NCBI GenBank assembly: GCA_016210055.1
Contig: JACQUZ010000126.1
Coordinates: 1-33,585, forward strand
Reading direction: 5' to 3'
Source of the DNA: Deltaproteobacteria bacterium
GTDB lineage: Bacteria > Myxococcota_A > Polyangia > Haliangiales > SHYZ01
DNA: 33,585 nt
The notes below the pieces were generated by a model. It ran no database searches. It had not been told where the DNA came from and saw nothing but the letters and a program-made list of their open reading frames with translations. This document shows, piece by piece, positions 14,339 through 23,249 of this stretch (position 1 is the first letter of the stretch; the number at the start of each line of letters is the position of its first letter). The translations under genes were made by a program, and so were the position numbers.

Positions 14339-15853
14339 ATGGTGGGGAAGAACAAGGATCAAGCCGTCAGCGCCGGGCGAGGGGTCGCCTATATCGCCGC
14401 TGCCAAGATGTACTTCATGCTCGCGGGCGCTGCGATCGAGTTCATCCTGCCCCGCCTCCTCGGGAGGTTCGTGTTTGGGGCCTATGGCTTCGTGGCCCAG
14501 GCGGTCTCGAGCGTCAACAACGTGCTCGTGACCGGAACCATCCAGGCGGTCTCTCGCTACACGACGGCCGACGTGACACGTGCCGACGACGTGAAGGCCA
14601 CTGGCCTCAAGATGCACCTCTTCGTCGGACTCCCGATCGCGCTCGTGTTTGGCGCCCTCGCGCCGCTTTGGGCGTACCTCGCCCACGACTCATCGAAGAC
14701 TGGTCCGCTCGCGCTCTCGGCGGCCATCGCCTGCGGCTACGCGTTCTACTCGGTCCTCGTCGGTTCTGCCAACGGGATCAGGGCCTTTCACAAGCAGGCG
14801 GGGCTGGACGTCACTTTCGCAACCCTTCGGGCCACGGCCATTCTCGGGGCGGCGGCGCTCGGGCTCGGTGTCTACGGGGCCATCGGCGGTTGGGTGGCCG
14901 CCGTGGCGGTCATCTTGGTCGTGGCCTCGGCTTGGATTGGGCTGCCCAGGGGCGCGAGTGCAGGGACTGCCCGGCCGATGGCATCCTTCCTCGGCGGTGT
15001 CGCGACCTACCTGGTCGTGATGAACCTGATCATGTCGGTGGACCAGTTTCTCCTCAAGCGGCTCTGCGCCGAATGGTACTTGAACCACGGCGAGGCCATG
15101 GCTGACGCGGCCAGGCTTGCGGACGGCCAGGTAGGGTATTACCGCGCGGTCCAGAACCTCGCCCGCCTTCCTTATCAGCTCATTCTGGCGATCGCGTTCG
15201 TCATCTTCCCGCTCGTGTCTGGGGCCACGTTCGCGGCCGACCATGAGCGCACCAAGCGGTACATTCGCACCACGATGCGGTACTCACTGATCGTCGCTGG
15301 GGCCCTGGGCATCGTGCTCGTCGCAAATCCAGGCCCCATGCTGGGCGTTCCTTACAAGCCGGACTTCGCCGAGGCAGGTGCGCCTGCCCTCGTGGCGCTG
15401 GCGCTGGGACACGTCGCATTCGCGCTTTTTTCCATAGCCGGTACTATTCTCAACAGCGCCGGAAGGACCCGTGACGCGATCGCGGTGGCGGTGGCCATGC
15501 TCCTCTTTCTCTCATTCGGCCTGTTCCTGCTGATTCCGCGGTTTGAGCCCGGGAGCGAGATGCTCCTCGCCTGCGGTGCGGTGACGGCCACTGCCATGGG
15601 GCTCGGCGCCATCGCGTCGGCGTTCATGCTCAAGGCGCGCCTCGGTGCTTTCCTTTCGCCCCTCACGGCGGTGCGGGTGCTCGCGGCCCTTGCGGTCGCG
15701 GTGGCGGTAGGTCGGATGATTCCCACCATGGGCAAGCTCGGCACCCTTCTCGAGGCAGCGGCGTGCGGCATGTCCTACCTGGGCACGCTCGTGGTTACAG
15801 GAGAGCTCTCGCGGGCCGACATCGAGGCAGCGCTGCGGGAGCGCAAGGCATGA
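14339..15853 (+). CDS. Polysaccharide or lipid flippase of the MOP (Wzx/MurJ-like) superfamily
   Basis: 504 aa, almost entirely membrane-embedded with about 12-14 hydrophobic helices. The first helices (VAYIAAAKMYFMLAGAAIEF and a following PRLLGRFVFGAYGFVAQAV) and the amphipathic R-x-P-x-Q (NLARLPYQLILAIAFVIFPLVSG) are features I associate with polysaccharide-type flippases of this superfamily. Such proteins move undecaprenyl-linked sugars across the inner membrane. MurJ itself normally has 14 helices; the cut between Wzx and MurJ cannot be made by eye, so no symbol is given. ATGA overlap with the downstream lipoprotein gene shows they form an operon. Confidence 0.82.
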   Translation: MVGKNKDQAVSAGRGVAYIAAAKMYFMLAGAAIEFILPRLLGRFVFGAYGFVAQAVSSVNNVLVTGTIQAVSRYTTADVTRADDVKATGLKMHLFVGLPIALVFGALAPLWAYLAHDSSKTGPLALSAAIACGYAFYSVLVGSANGIRAFHKQAGLDVTFATLRATAILGAAALGLGVYGAIGGWVAAVAVILVVASAWIGLPRGASAGTARPMASFLGGVATYLVVMNLIMSVDQFLLKRLCAEWYLNHGEAMADAARLADGQVGYYRAVQNLARLPYQLILAIAFVIFPLVSGATFAADHERTKRYIRTTMRYSLIVAGALGIVLVANPGPMLGVPYKPDFAEAGAPALVALALGHVAFALFSIAGTILNSAGRTRDAIAVAVAMLLFLSFGLFLLIPRFEPGSEMLLACGAVTATAMGLGAIASAFMLKARLGAFLSPLTAVRVLAALAVAVAVGRMIPTMGKLGTLLEAAACGMSYLGTLVVTGELSRADIEAALRERKA

Positions 15854-16296
15854 GTCGCGCCCTGTTCTTCGTCGCGATGGCGGCCTGGTCGTGTGCGACC
15901 TCGACGAGGCACGATCAGGATCTGCTCGGAGAGGTCCGAGGATACGTCGAGGGGATCCGCTGGCGTCGCTACGAGGACTCGGCGGTGCGCATTCCCCCCA
16001 AGGAGCGGGAGCCATTCCTGGACGAGCGGGAGCTCGTCGACGAGGACCTGCGCATCGACGACTACGAGATCGCCCGCGTCAAGCTCGGGCGCGGTGGGCG
16101 TTCCGCTGTGGTGCAGGTGAAATACACGTGGCACCTGGATTCCGCGGGAGTTGTGCACGAATCAACGGTGGAGCAATCCTGGAAGCGGGAAGAGCTGGGA
16201 TGGTTCCTCATGACTGAACATCTAAAGCGGGGTGAGCCCATGCCCGGAGTCGAGGAGAAGGACGGCGACGAGGCGGGCGAGGGGAAGGGGGAGTAA
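15850..16296 (+). CDS. Small lipoprotein of unknown function (148 aa)
   Basis: The ATG at 15850 overlaps the flippase stop (ATGA) and gives a short leader, MSRALFFVAMAAWSC, ending in a lipobox-like AWSC; longer in-frame starts would lie inside the flippase gene. The mature protein is strongly charged, with an Arg/Glu-rich amphipathic start and a beta-rich middle (SAVVQVKYTWHLDSAGVVHE), and an acidic low-complexity end (EEKDGDEAGEGKGE). No family is recognised. Translational coupling suggests it works with the flippase. Confidence 0.72.
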   Translation: MSRALFFVAMAAWSCATSTRHDQDLLGEVRGYVEGIRWRRYEDSAVRIPPKEREPFLDERELVDEDLRIDDYEIARVKLGRGGRSAVVQVKYTWHLDSAGVVHESTVEQSWKREELGWFLMTEHLKRGEPMPGVEEKDGDEAGEGKGE

Positions 16297-16304
16297 AATT
16301 CGAG

Positions 16305-16330
16305 CACTTGCGCGATAATGGCGCAAAGTG
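16305..16330 (+). promoter_or_regulatory. Possible hairpin covering the TPR gene's GTG start
   Basis: cacttgcgc (16305-16313) and gcgcaaagtg (16321-16330) are complementary with a single-nucleotide bulge, giving about 9 paired bases and a loop of 7. The right arm includes the GTG start at 16328. In mRNA this could limit initiation. It begins 9 bp after the preceding lipoprotein stop. The palindrome is imperfect, so chance is possible. Confidence 0.35.
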
Positions 16331-19300
16331 CCTGGAGACGAGTTCGTTGCGCGCGCCCGCCGCCTCGTTGCGGAGAGGGAGTACCAAGAAGCAGTTAAGA
16401 CTTGCAGGCTCGGGCTCCTCGCGAGCCCCACGCGGGTCGAAGGAAGGTTGGTGCTCAGCGCGGCGCTCATGGCCCTCGGCCGCCTGGATGAGGCCTTGGC
16501 CGAGGTGCGTGTTGTCCTCGAGTTCGAGCCGGGGAACCTCCAGGGTCTCGTGCGCAGGGGTGAGCTCCTCTTGCGCCTGGGTGAGGTTCAGCTCGCAAGC
16601 GAGGCACTCGAGCGAGCCAGCCGACTTGCACCGGGAGACCCAGAGACCAGGGCGCTCTGCGAGGAGGCGCGCCGGGCTCGGCTCGGGACTACGGTCAGAG
16701 CCCTTTCGTACTCAGACTCGCCCGAGACCCGCGTGTATCCGGCGCATGAAAAAAACGACGGGGCCTCGCCTGGGGGGAGGCCCGACGAGGCCACTCCGAC
16801 CCCAGACACCGTCACATCGATGGTGCGCGACGAGTTCACCAACCAGGCCACGGTGCCGGCATCCCCTCGGTCGGTGAGGATTACCGCCCACGGCGCGAGA
16901 GGCGGAGGAGCGGTCATCCCGGACGAGCAGATCGACCTCACCATCCCGGATCCCAGGGACGCGAGGCCCAAGGCGAGCGGCCTCTCGGTGCCTCCGCTCC
17001 GCGATGTTGCAAGGAGAGACGAAGGCGAGGCGCGCGCCTTCGAAGCCCGCGTGGTGCCGAAGGCCACCGCCGGTTCGCTGCCCAGCAAGTCACCCACTCC
17101 AACGAGCATCCCAACGCGCCCCACGATTCAACGTCCGACGGGCCGTAGGGTGTCCGTGCGGGCGCTTGGCGGGCTTTCCGTCCTTGCCGTTGCCGCCGGA
17201 TTGCTGGTCGGGTTGCTGCTGCGGGAGGCACGATTCGGCACCAAGCGTCGCCAGATCCTGGCGCTCGCGGCGAGCGCTGCCTCGGAGCAAGCAGCGCCCG
17301 GGCTCGCGCGCGCGGAAGCGCTCTATCGCGCCGTCCTCGAGCATGGCCACGATGAGAAGGCGGCCGCTGCCCTGGCGCGCGCCGCTGCGGCAAGGGCCCT
17401 CGATTTTGGTGGCTCAAGGAAGGCGGCCGAAGCTCTCGTGGCCGCCCTCGGACAGAGCAAGTTCCGAGACGCGGCGGTAGCACGCCTGCTCGTGGTCCTC
17501 ATTCGTGGCGTGGCACCTCATGCGCAAGAGCTGGCAGAAGAGCTTGCGATGCGCTTTCCGAGGGACGCCGAGGTCCTCTATCTCTTGGGACGCGCGCAAC
17601 TCTTGGACGAGCGGTTCGAGGAGGGGGTGGCAACGCTAGCCCGCGCCGAGTCTTTCGGAGGGGGGCCTCTCGTCCTCTTGCACCTGGCTTCCGCCCTCGC
17701 CGATCTCGGGCGTTGGGACGAGGCGTGGAAGCGAATCGACGAGGCCTGCATGCGCTTCCCCACGCACCTAGGCGCTTGGATTGAGCGAGCGCACATCATG
17801 GGCCTCGGGGGTGCACCGCCCCTCGCCGACGATGACCTCTTTGCAGAGGCTCATGAAAGGCTCCGGGATCTGGTGGCGACCGGGGAGGCTTCTGGCCAAG
17901 AGAACGCTCGCTGGGGAAAGCTCGCGCTCGCCGAGCTTCTCCTTTCCAATGGGCATGGCCGAGAGGCCGGAGCCACTCTGCAGGGACTTCACGCTGCCGC
18001 CGGTGACGCGCGTTTTTCGCTCTCGCTCATCGGCGCGCTACTCGGCAGCGGAGAGCTATCCCGAGCCCAATCCGAGGCGCGCTTGCTCGTCTCCGAGCTG
18101 CCCACGATGGGTCGACCGCTCTTGGCCTTGGCACAGGTTCTCCTCGCAGAGGCGCGCCCCGGCGAAGCGCTCGCTGCCGTTGGAAAGAGCGGGCGTGCCC
18201 GAAAGCTTGCGCTCGCCCGGCTCGTCGCGGCCCGGGCGCTTGTCGCCACCAGCCAGTGGGACATGGCGGCAAAGGAGCTCGACGCCCTCCTTGCGGCGAC
18301 GCCGCGCCACCGAGAGGCGGCGATCGTGCGTGCCGTGGTCGACATCAAGCGCGGTGATCCCCGGGCCGCGATCGCACGCCTCGGGCCCCTTCACGCCGAG
18401 GATCGGGACCCTTCGATCTCGGTGGCACTCGGTCAAGCTCTTCGCGTGGCTGGAGAGCGCGCGCGAGCGGTGGAAGTCCTCACACCCGCGACCGATTCAC
18501 CACGCGGCGGCGAGGCGCACCTGGAGCTCGCGCGGCTCTACCGTGACGAGGGCCGCCTCGCGCTGGCGCGCGATGCCTACGCGAAGGCGATCGAGCGCCT
18601 GCCCGAGAAGACCGAGGCACGGCTCGAGACCGGGCTGCTCCTGCTCGATCTCGGGGACACATCGGGTGCTCGGCTCGCGCTCGAGGCGCTTTCCCGCGAC
18701 GCGCCATCAAGCGCGGATGTTCTCCTGGCCACGGTGCGGGTCCTTCTGGCCACAGGCGACACAGAAGCGGCAAAGCGCACCCTCGATAGGATTGCCCAAA
18801 TGCCACGCGCCCCCCAATGGGAGGTGGCCAGAGAAAAAGGGCGCTTGGCACTTATCCAAGGGAATGGGCCTCAAGCTGTAGCGGCGATAGGCGAGGCGGT
18901 TGCGTTGGCGCCAGACGACCCAGAACTGCGCCACATGTTGGTTGTCGCCCATGTCTTGGCTGGCGACGGAGCGGGAGCCCAGGTGGCGCTCGCCGACATG
19001 ATCAAGAGGCATGCCGGGCGACCCGAGGCAGACCTCGCGCGTGGGCGCGTGCACCTGTCCAACGGGCATGTCTCAGAGGCGATTTCAGCCCTGGTTCAGG
19101 CGAACAAGTTGCTCGACAAGAAGCCGGCTCCTCCCAGGGCACGGGCGGACGCTCGTACCTCCCTCGGGCGGGCGTACTTCTATCGCGGCGACCTGGGCCT
19201 GGCAGAGAAAGCCTTGCGCGAGGCGATGGAGCTGGAGCCGGCCCGCGCGGAGGCACTTGTCTTGTTGGGGAGCGTGCACTTGGAGCAAAAGCGATTCCCC

Positions 19301-19486
19301 TTGGCGCGCAAGTCATTTGAACAGGCCATTGCGATCAATTCGAGCACGGCGGAGGCGTATTACTTGCTTGGAGTGGCGGCGAGGCGCATGCGCGACATCA
19401 ACGCTGCACGAAAGGCATTGACCACGTACTTGGAAAAGGCACCTCGGGGGGAACACGCCAAGGAAGCACGGGCGCTTCTGCGCTGA
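16328..19486 (+). CDS. Giant TPR protein with one membrane helix, 1052 aa
   Basis: An N-terminal block of TPRs (about 1-120) is followed by a Pro/Ser/Thr-rich linker (about 120-275), one membrane helix (ALGGLSVLAVAAGLLVGLLL, about 280-300) and a long C-terminal solenoid of TPRs to the end. The topology suggests a cytoplasmic N-terminal part and a periplasmic solenoid, or the reverse. Final repeats (KALREAMELEPARAEALVLLGSVHLEQKRFPLARKSFEQAIAINSSTAEAYYLLGVAARRMRDINAARKAL) are canonical. GTG is used as start because the nearby ATG at 16318 is out of frame. It is 32 bp after the lipoprotein gene, so it probably belongs to the flippase operon. TPR solenoids of this kind organise envelope complexes; the partner is unknown. 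Confidence 0.83.
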   Translation: MPGDEFVARARRLVAEREYQEAVKTCRLGLLASPTRVEGRLVLSAALMALGRLDEALAEVRVVLEFEPGNLQGLVRRGELLLRLGEVQLASEALERASRLAPGDPETRALCEEARRARLGTTVRALSYSDSPETRVYPAHEKNDGASPGGRPDEATPTPDTVTSMVRDEFTNQATVPASPRSVRITAHGARGGGAVIPDEQIDLTIPDPRDARPKASGLSVPPLRDVARRDEGEARAFEARVVPKATAGSLPSKSPTPTSIPTRPTIQRPTGRRVSVRALGGLSVLAVAAGLLVGLLLREARFGTKRRQILALAASAASEQAAPGLARAEALYRAVLEHGHDEKAAAALARAAAARALDFGGSRKAAEALVAALGQSKFRDAAVARLLVVLIRGVAPHAQELAEELAMRFPRDAEVLYLLGRAQLLDERFEEGVATLARAESFGGGPLVLLHLASALADLGRWDEAWKRIDEACMRFPTHLGAWIERAHIMGLGGAPPLADDDLFAEAHERLRDLVATGEASGQENARWGKLALAELLLSNGHGREAGATLQGLHAAAGDARFSLSLIGALLGSGELSRAQSEARLLVSELPTMGRPLLALAQVLLAEARPGEALAAVGKSGRARKLALARLVAARALVATSQWDMAAKELDALLAATPRHREAAIVRAVVDIKRGDPRAAIARLGPLHAEDRDPSISVALGQALRVAGERARAVEVLTPATDSPRGGEAHLELARLYRDEGRLALARDAYAKAIERLPEKTEARLETGLLLLDLGDTSGARLALEALSRDAPSSADVLLATVRVLLATGDTEAAKRTLDRIAQMPRAPQWEVAREKGRLALIQGNGPQAVAAIGEAVALAPDDPELRHMLVVAHVLAGDGAGAQVALADMIKRHAGRPEADLARGRVHLSNGHVSEAISALVQANKLLDKKPAPPRARADARTSLGRAYFYRGDLGLAEKALREAMELEPARAEALVLLGSVHLEQKRFPLARKSFEQAIAINSSTAEAYYLLGVAARRMRDINAARKALTTYLEKAPRGEHAKEARALLR

Positions 19487-19503
19487 ACCGCTGCTCGTAG
19501 GGG

Positions 19504-20253
19504 TCAATTCGCGCGGAAGCAAGCGGCGAGCCCGACCCCAAAAAAGGCGCTCGTGCCCCGCACGTTGTCGGTGCTCAGGATCCCCACGTTGACGAACGGC
19601 GAGAGCTGCATCCGACCCGAGCCGAGCGTGAGCGAAAAGGTCGACGACGCGGCCAGCGCGTCGACGTTTCGCGACTCCCCCGAAGACAGCTCCGTCATGG
19701 CGCGCGCGGGCACCACGCTGAGCGCGAGGCCAGGTCGCCACTTTGCCTGCTTGAGCCGCAGCGCCAAGGCCGCGTGGACATGGTGAAGCTGGCCGTGACC
19801 CGAGGTCCCCTCCTTGTCCTTGGATGAGCCATAGAGCACGCCGAACCGAGACGCGAGCGACACGTCGACCGATGACGAGCGCACGAGTTGGTAGCGCACG
19901 CCAGCAGATAGCCCCGTGGGTACTGGGAGCGCTACAACCAATAGGCCGTCCACGCCCAGCTCCAGGTCCAGCCTGCTCGACACGCCGTACGCCACGTCCA
20001 TGTGGAACGTGGGGAGCTCGGCGCTCGGGTAGCGCTCGGGCGCTGCGGGATCTGGGGCCCTTGCGGGCGTGGCGAGGAGATCAATCGCCTGGTACTCGCC
20101 ATGGAACGTGACGCCGAAGTTCCCTTTTCTCACCGTGTCCGGGTTTTGTGGTGCCGCGGTGCTCATGGGCAGGTAACACCCAATGGAGGAGAGCGCCATC
20201 CCCGTCGCGACCATCAAGACCGTGGCGCCCGGGAGCTCGAAAGACCATCGCAT
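19504..20253 (-). CDS. Putative outer-membrane beta-barrel lipoprotein
   Basis: 249 aa from ATG 20253; an in-frame ATG at 20280 adds nine residues with no leader character. Leader MRWSFELPGATVLMVATGMALSSIGC ends in a lipobox-like SIGC. The remainder is beta-rich with alternating strands (FGVTFHGEYQAIDL, VAYGVSSRLDLELGV, LSAGVRYQLV, VDVSLASRFGVLYGS, LALRLKQAKWRPGLALSVV, FGVGLAACFRAN), typical of small outer-membrane proteins. No family recognised. It is convergent with the large TPR gene and divergent from the next lipoprotein. Confidence 0.7.
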   Translation of the reverse strand: MRWSFELPGATVLMVATGMALSSIGCYLPMSTAAPQNPDTVRKGNFGVTFHGEYQAIDLLATPARAPDPAAPERYPSAELPTFHMDVAYGVSSRLDLELGVDGLLVVALPVPTGLSAGVRYQLVRSSSVDVSLASRFGVLYGSSKDKEGTSGHGQLHHVHAALALRLKQAKWRPGLALSVVPARAMTELSSGESRNVDALAASSTFSLTLGSGRMQLSPFVNVGILSTDNVRGTSAFFGVGLAACFRAN

Positions 20254-20323
20254 TGGGCGATTATATACCGTGTATCTCAATGAGAAATGTATAATGAGCC
20301 TCCGAAAGGGGTGTCATTACACC
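20254..20323. promoter_or_regulatory. AT-rich divergent promoter with TATAAT on each strand
   Basis: The gap is markedly AT-richer than its surroundings. The plus strand has a perfect TATAAT at 20290-20295 upstream of the gene at 20324. The minus strand has a perfect TATAAT at 20265-20260, seven bases before the ATG at 20253, which would give a leaderless transcript. No good -35 box is visible for either. The plus-strand gene has an AAAGGGG Shine-Dalgarno-like run about 12 bases before its ATG. Confidence 0.5.
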
Positions 20324-21124
20324 ATGCGTCTTCTGGGGCAGGCACGCGTGCTTCTTCTCCTGCCGCTCGCCTTGCTTTCGCTGGGAGGCAACTGCGGCCC
20401 GCCGCTTCCCGACCCGGATTCCTGCACGGATCCGCCGAATGACGTGCAAGTGGACGCAGTGGAAATCGGCGCGGGGAACGCGGGAAGCGTCTTTGCCCCA
20501 TCGAGCAATGGCGACGTGGTGCCGGCCGAGGAGGGGAGCATTCAAGCGTATTGGATCGGCATTCGCCTGCGCGTCGCTGGGGCGAGCGCGCCCTCGTGCC
20601 TGCCGCAGAAGACCGTCGTTAAGGCCCCTTCAGGGGAGGTATTGGTTTCGAGCGAGACGCCGGTTAGGGCATACGAGCAAGGCGATGGCTCGCGGATCAC
20701 TCGGACGCTCTGGCTCACGGTGAGCGGCAGGGAGGCAAGGAGCACCTGGGCGACGATCGAGACGAAGGTCGGCGACAAGACCACCACTCGCTCCGTGTGG
20801 ATTGACGAGCGATACGCGGGCCCAGCGCTCGCCGGTATTTCTCCCAATGAGTTGACGATAAGGGAGCAAGAGACCGCCCGGTTCAAGGTTCAATTGGAAG
20901 GCGCCGCAACGAAGTACACGAACGTTTTCGTTTCGATGAGCGACAAGGCGGTTGGCGAGCTATCCACGTCAGGCCGGGAGGTGCTCATTGCGACGGGTAA
21001 TGATTCTACGGAAATTGCGATTTACGGGGTCAAGGCAGGCGGCCCCATCGATGTCACCGTGCACGTCGGCGACAAGTCAGCCACGGCCAAGCTCCAGGTG
21101 CTCCCGGCCAAGGATGGCGGTTAG
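20324..21124 (+). CDS. Secreted Ig-like or immunogenic-type surface protein, unknown function
   Basis: 266 aa from ATG 20324, chosen for its Shine-Dalgarno-like run and for the leader MRLLGQARVLLLLPLALLSLGG that follows; earlier in-frame ATGs (20294, 20183) lie upstream of the promoter box or in the divergent gene. GNC after the hydrophobic core may be a lipobox. The mature part is beta-rich and Val/Thr/Ser-rich, and its last ~80 residues (LAGISPNELTIREQETARFKVQLEG, then DVTVHVGDKSATAKLQVLPA) resemble a bacterial Ig-like or BIG-type domain. No enzymatic motif. It ends 13 bp from the convergent GH57 gene. Confidence 0.7.
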   Translation: MRLLGQARVLLLLPLALLSLGGNCGPPLPDPDSCTDPPNDVQVDAVEIGAGNAGSVFAPSSNGDVVPAEEGSIQAYWIGIRLRVAGASAPSCLPQKTVVKAPSGEVLVSSETPVRAYEQGDGSRITRTLWLTVSGREARSTWATIETKVGDKTTTRSVWIDERYAGPALAGISPNELTIREQETARFKVQLEGAATKYTNVFVSMSDKAVGELSTSGREVLIATGNDSTEIAIYGVKAGGPIDVTVHVGDKSATAKLQVLPAKDGG

Positions 21125-21137
21125 CCCGGCGCGGCCC

Positions 21138-23249
21138 TTACGCCGACCAGTGCTCGTCTTCCCACCCAGGCCAGGGCACGGTAATCGACAGGAGCCCGTC
21201 GCGAGGAATGCGTGCGAACGTCACGCCCGCGAACTCCAATGTCATCCAAAGACGTATCTCATCCCTCGGCTTGGCCCCGAGTGAGACGAAGGGGACCGCT
21301 AGCTCAACCACGTCGAGAGCGGCGATCTTGCCGCCGATGGCGCTAAGTTCTGCTCCCCCGTCGGGCGCGCCCACTTGCACCAAGAGGCGCCACTCGTCTC
21401 GCCCCGCAATGCATGCCTTGAGCACCATCCGTGAGGCGGCGATCCGCCGACGGTTGTCCCGGGTTGGATCGAGGCGCAAGTACATGTTGTGGTGGTCGAA
21501 GCCGAGATAGAGCTTGTCGACGGGGTGCTCCGAGCCGGCCATGGTGCTCCCACGCCCGACATCGTGCCGTGCGGCTCCCACCCACTCGAAAAAACGGTCT
21601 GCCTTGCCGTCGAGGCGTGGCTTGAGCAGGGCTTTTGGAGCAGCGAGGGCGGCGAGTCGACTCCGCTCGATTGGCTCGAGGAGCTCCTCTGGCGGCATGT
21701 CTCCCAGGGCACGCCATGCTTCCTGCAGGTGGGCCCGGAAGAGCTCGTCGAAGACGGCGTCCTCCGCCGACGAAAACGGCTCGCCGAACCACCAAAACCA
21801 GTCGGAGCCTTCGGCGATGAAGAGGAGATTTCGTGCCCTTTCCGTGAAAGCAGTGCTCCCGTGCGTCGCTTCGGCGGCGGCTAGCCTTTCGCGCGCGCGA
21901 TCGAGCTGCTTCCACGCTCGGTTCTTGTCCGGATCGCCGATCCACACGCGAAACGAGGCGTCGATCCACGAACCGGAGTGCAGGTGGGTGAGCTCCTGCC
22001 CCGGCCCTCTTTCGGCGAGCGACTCGCTGATCGTGCGAGGCACGAGCAGCGAGGCCTCGGCTTCCCTTTCCAGGGACCCATACAGGGCCTCGAGGAACTC
22101 CTCACCACGGCGTGGGAACGATTCCCATGCGTTCTCGCCGTCGAGAAACAGCCCGACGATCTCGCCCCTTTCCCCGAGCGATCGGGCGGCTCCGATGATC
22201 TCCGAGGCGGCGTCCTGCGCCGGCCAGCTCGAGTAGCGAAACCCGATGCGATCGGAGAGATCGCGATCCCGGAACACCAAGTCCACGCCGGCAAAGCGCC
22301 ATGCCCTCGTGCGCGCGGCAGTCCATTTCCCGCTCGTGCCCGCACCAAGTGGTCCGTGGCTCGTTGCCGCACAGCCGTCGAGCGAGCGGGCAAGCGTCTC
22401 TTCGTCACCAGCCAGCCACTTGATGCCGCATTCTCGATAGAGGTCAACCGCCTCTGGGGACAATGAGCCTTCCGGAGGCCACATCCCCTTGGCTTGCACG
22501 CCGAACGCGCGGGCGTGGGCAACGCATGCCCTTTGGACGTGCTCCCTCGCGTCCTGGGGGCGGCAGAACCTTCTGGGAAGGAGATCTCCTGGCCTCGAGC
22601 GGAGCGCCACGTCGCTGTCGATGAGGAGTGGGACGATAGGGTGGTAGTACGGGCTTGTCGAGAGCTCCACCTGGCCACTCTGGGCTAGTTTCCTCCACGT
22701 GGGGAGGACCCGGGATGCGGCCGCTCGCACGGCTCTGAGGAGCGCCCGCTTGTCGTCCTCCGAGTAGTCCCGACCCTTGCGATCCATGGCGTCGATGGCG
22801 GGATCGTCCTCCCGCGCCGCGAAGCCGAGCCAAGCGATGAGGAAAAGACACTGGAGATCTCTGAGCTCCGCCGGGCCGTATCGCCTCTTTCCTCGCTCGG
22901 CGAGGAGCTGGGCGTACCGGGGCCTGGGCGCGATGGCGCGATCCCATCTCACGCTAAAACAGCGCTCGAGGACCGCGCGCTGCTCGCTTTCGTCGAGCTC
23001 GTCGGCGTGCTTTTCGGCGATCCGCTCCAGGTCATCTTTCTGTCCAGCGAGCAAGTCCTCGAGCTGCTCCACCAGCGAAGGGACGAAGTTCACCGTGACG
23101 CGCACGCCAGGATGGCGCTCGAGGGCACGTCCCATGTCCAAGTAGCCCGCGCATGCGTGGAGCCGCACCCAGGGAAGGACGTGGCGTCCATCTCGCGGAT
23201 GCACGTAACGGGGTTGGTGCATGTGCCAAAGCAAGAGGATGTCGGTCAT
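21138..23249 (-). CDS. Glycoside hydrolase family 57 alpha-glucan enzyme
   Basis: 703 aa. Four GH57 signatures are visible: HMHQP (9-13), the STSPYYHPIVPLL block (197-209), the nucleophile block MWPPEGSLSPEAVDLY with Glu260, and the acid/base block LFLDGENAWESF with Asp370. A fifth block EGSDWFWWFGE follows. Family members are alpha-amylases, 4-alpha-glucanotransferases, branching enzymes or amylopullulanases; which cannot be fixed here. A C-terminal region of about 170 residues after the EGSDWFWWFGE block resembles a beta-sandwich. The ATG overlaps the glgC stop by 4 bp, so it is translationally coupled to ADP-glucose synthesis. No signal peptide, hence intracellular glycogen or maltodextrin metabolism is likely. 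Confidence 0.9.
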   Translation of the reverse strand: MTDILLLWHMHQPRYVHPRDGRHVLPWVRLHACAGYLDMGRALERHPGVRVTVNFVPSLVEQLEDLLAGQKDDLERIAEKHADELDESEQRAVLERCFSVRWDRAIAPRPRYAQLLAERGKRRYGPAELRDLQCLFLIAWLGFAAREDDPAIDAMDRKGRDYSEDDKRALLRAVRAAASRVLPTWRKLAQSGQVELSTSPYYHPIVPLLIDSDVALRSRPGDLLPRRFCRPQDAREHVQRACVAHARAFGVQAKGMWPPEGSLSPEAVDLYRECGIKWLAGDEETLARSLDGCAATSHGPLGAGTSGKWTAARTRAWRFAGVDLVFRDRDLSDRIGFRYSSWPAQDAASEIIGAARSLGERGEIVGLFLDGENAWESFPRRGEEFLEALYGSLEREAEASLLVPRTISESLAERGPGQELTHLHSGSWIDASFRVWIGDPDKNRAWKQLDRARERLAAAEATHGSTAFTERARNLLFIAEGSDWFWWFGEPFSSAEDAVFDELFRAHLQEAWRALGDMPPEELLEPIERSRLAALAAPKALLKPRLDGKADRFFEWVGAARHDVGRGSTMAGSEHPVDKLYLGFDHHNMYLRLDPTRDNRRRIAASRMVLKACIAGRDEWRLLVQVGAPDGGAELSAIGGKIAALDVVELAVPFVSLGAKPRDEIRLWMTLEFAGVTFARIPRDGLLSITVPWPGWEDEHWSA

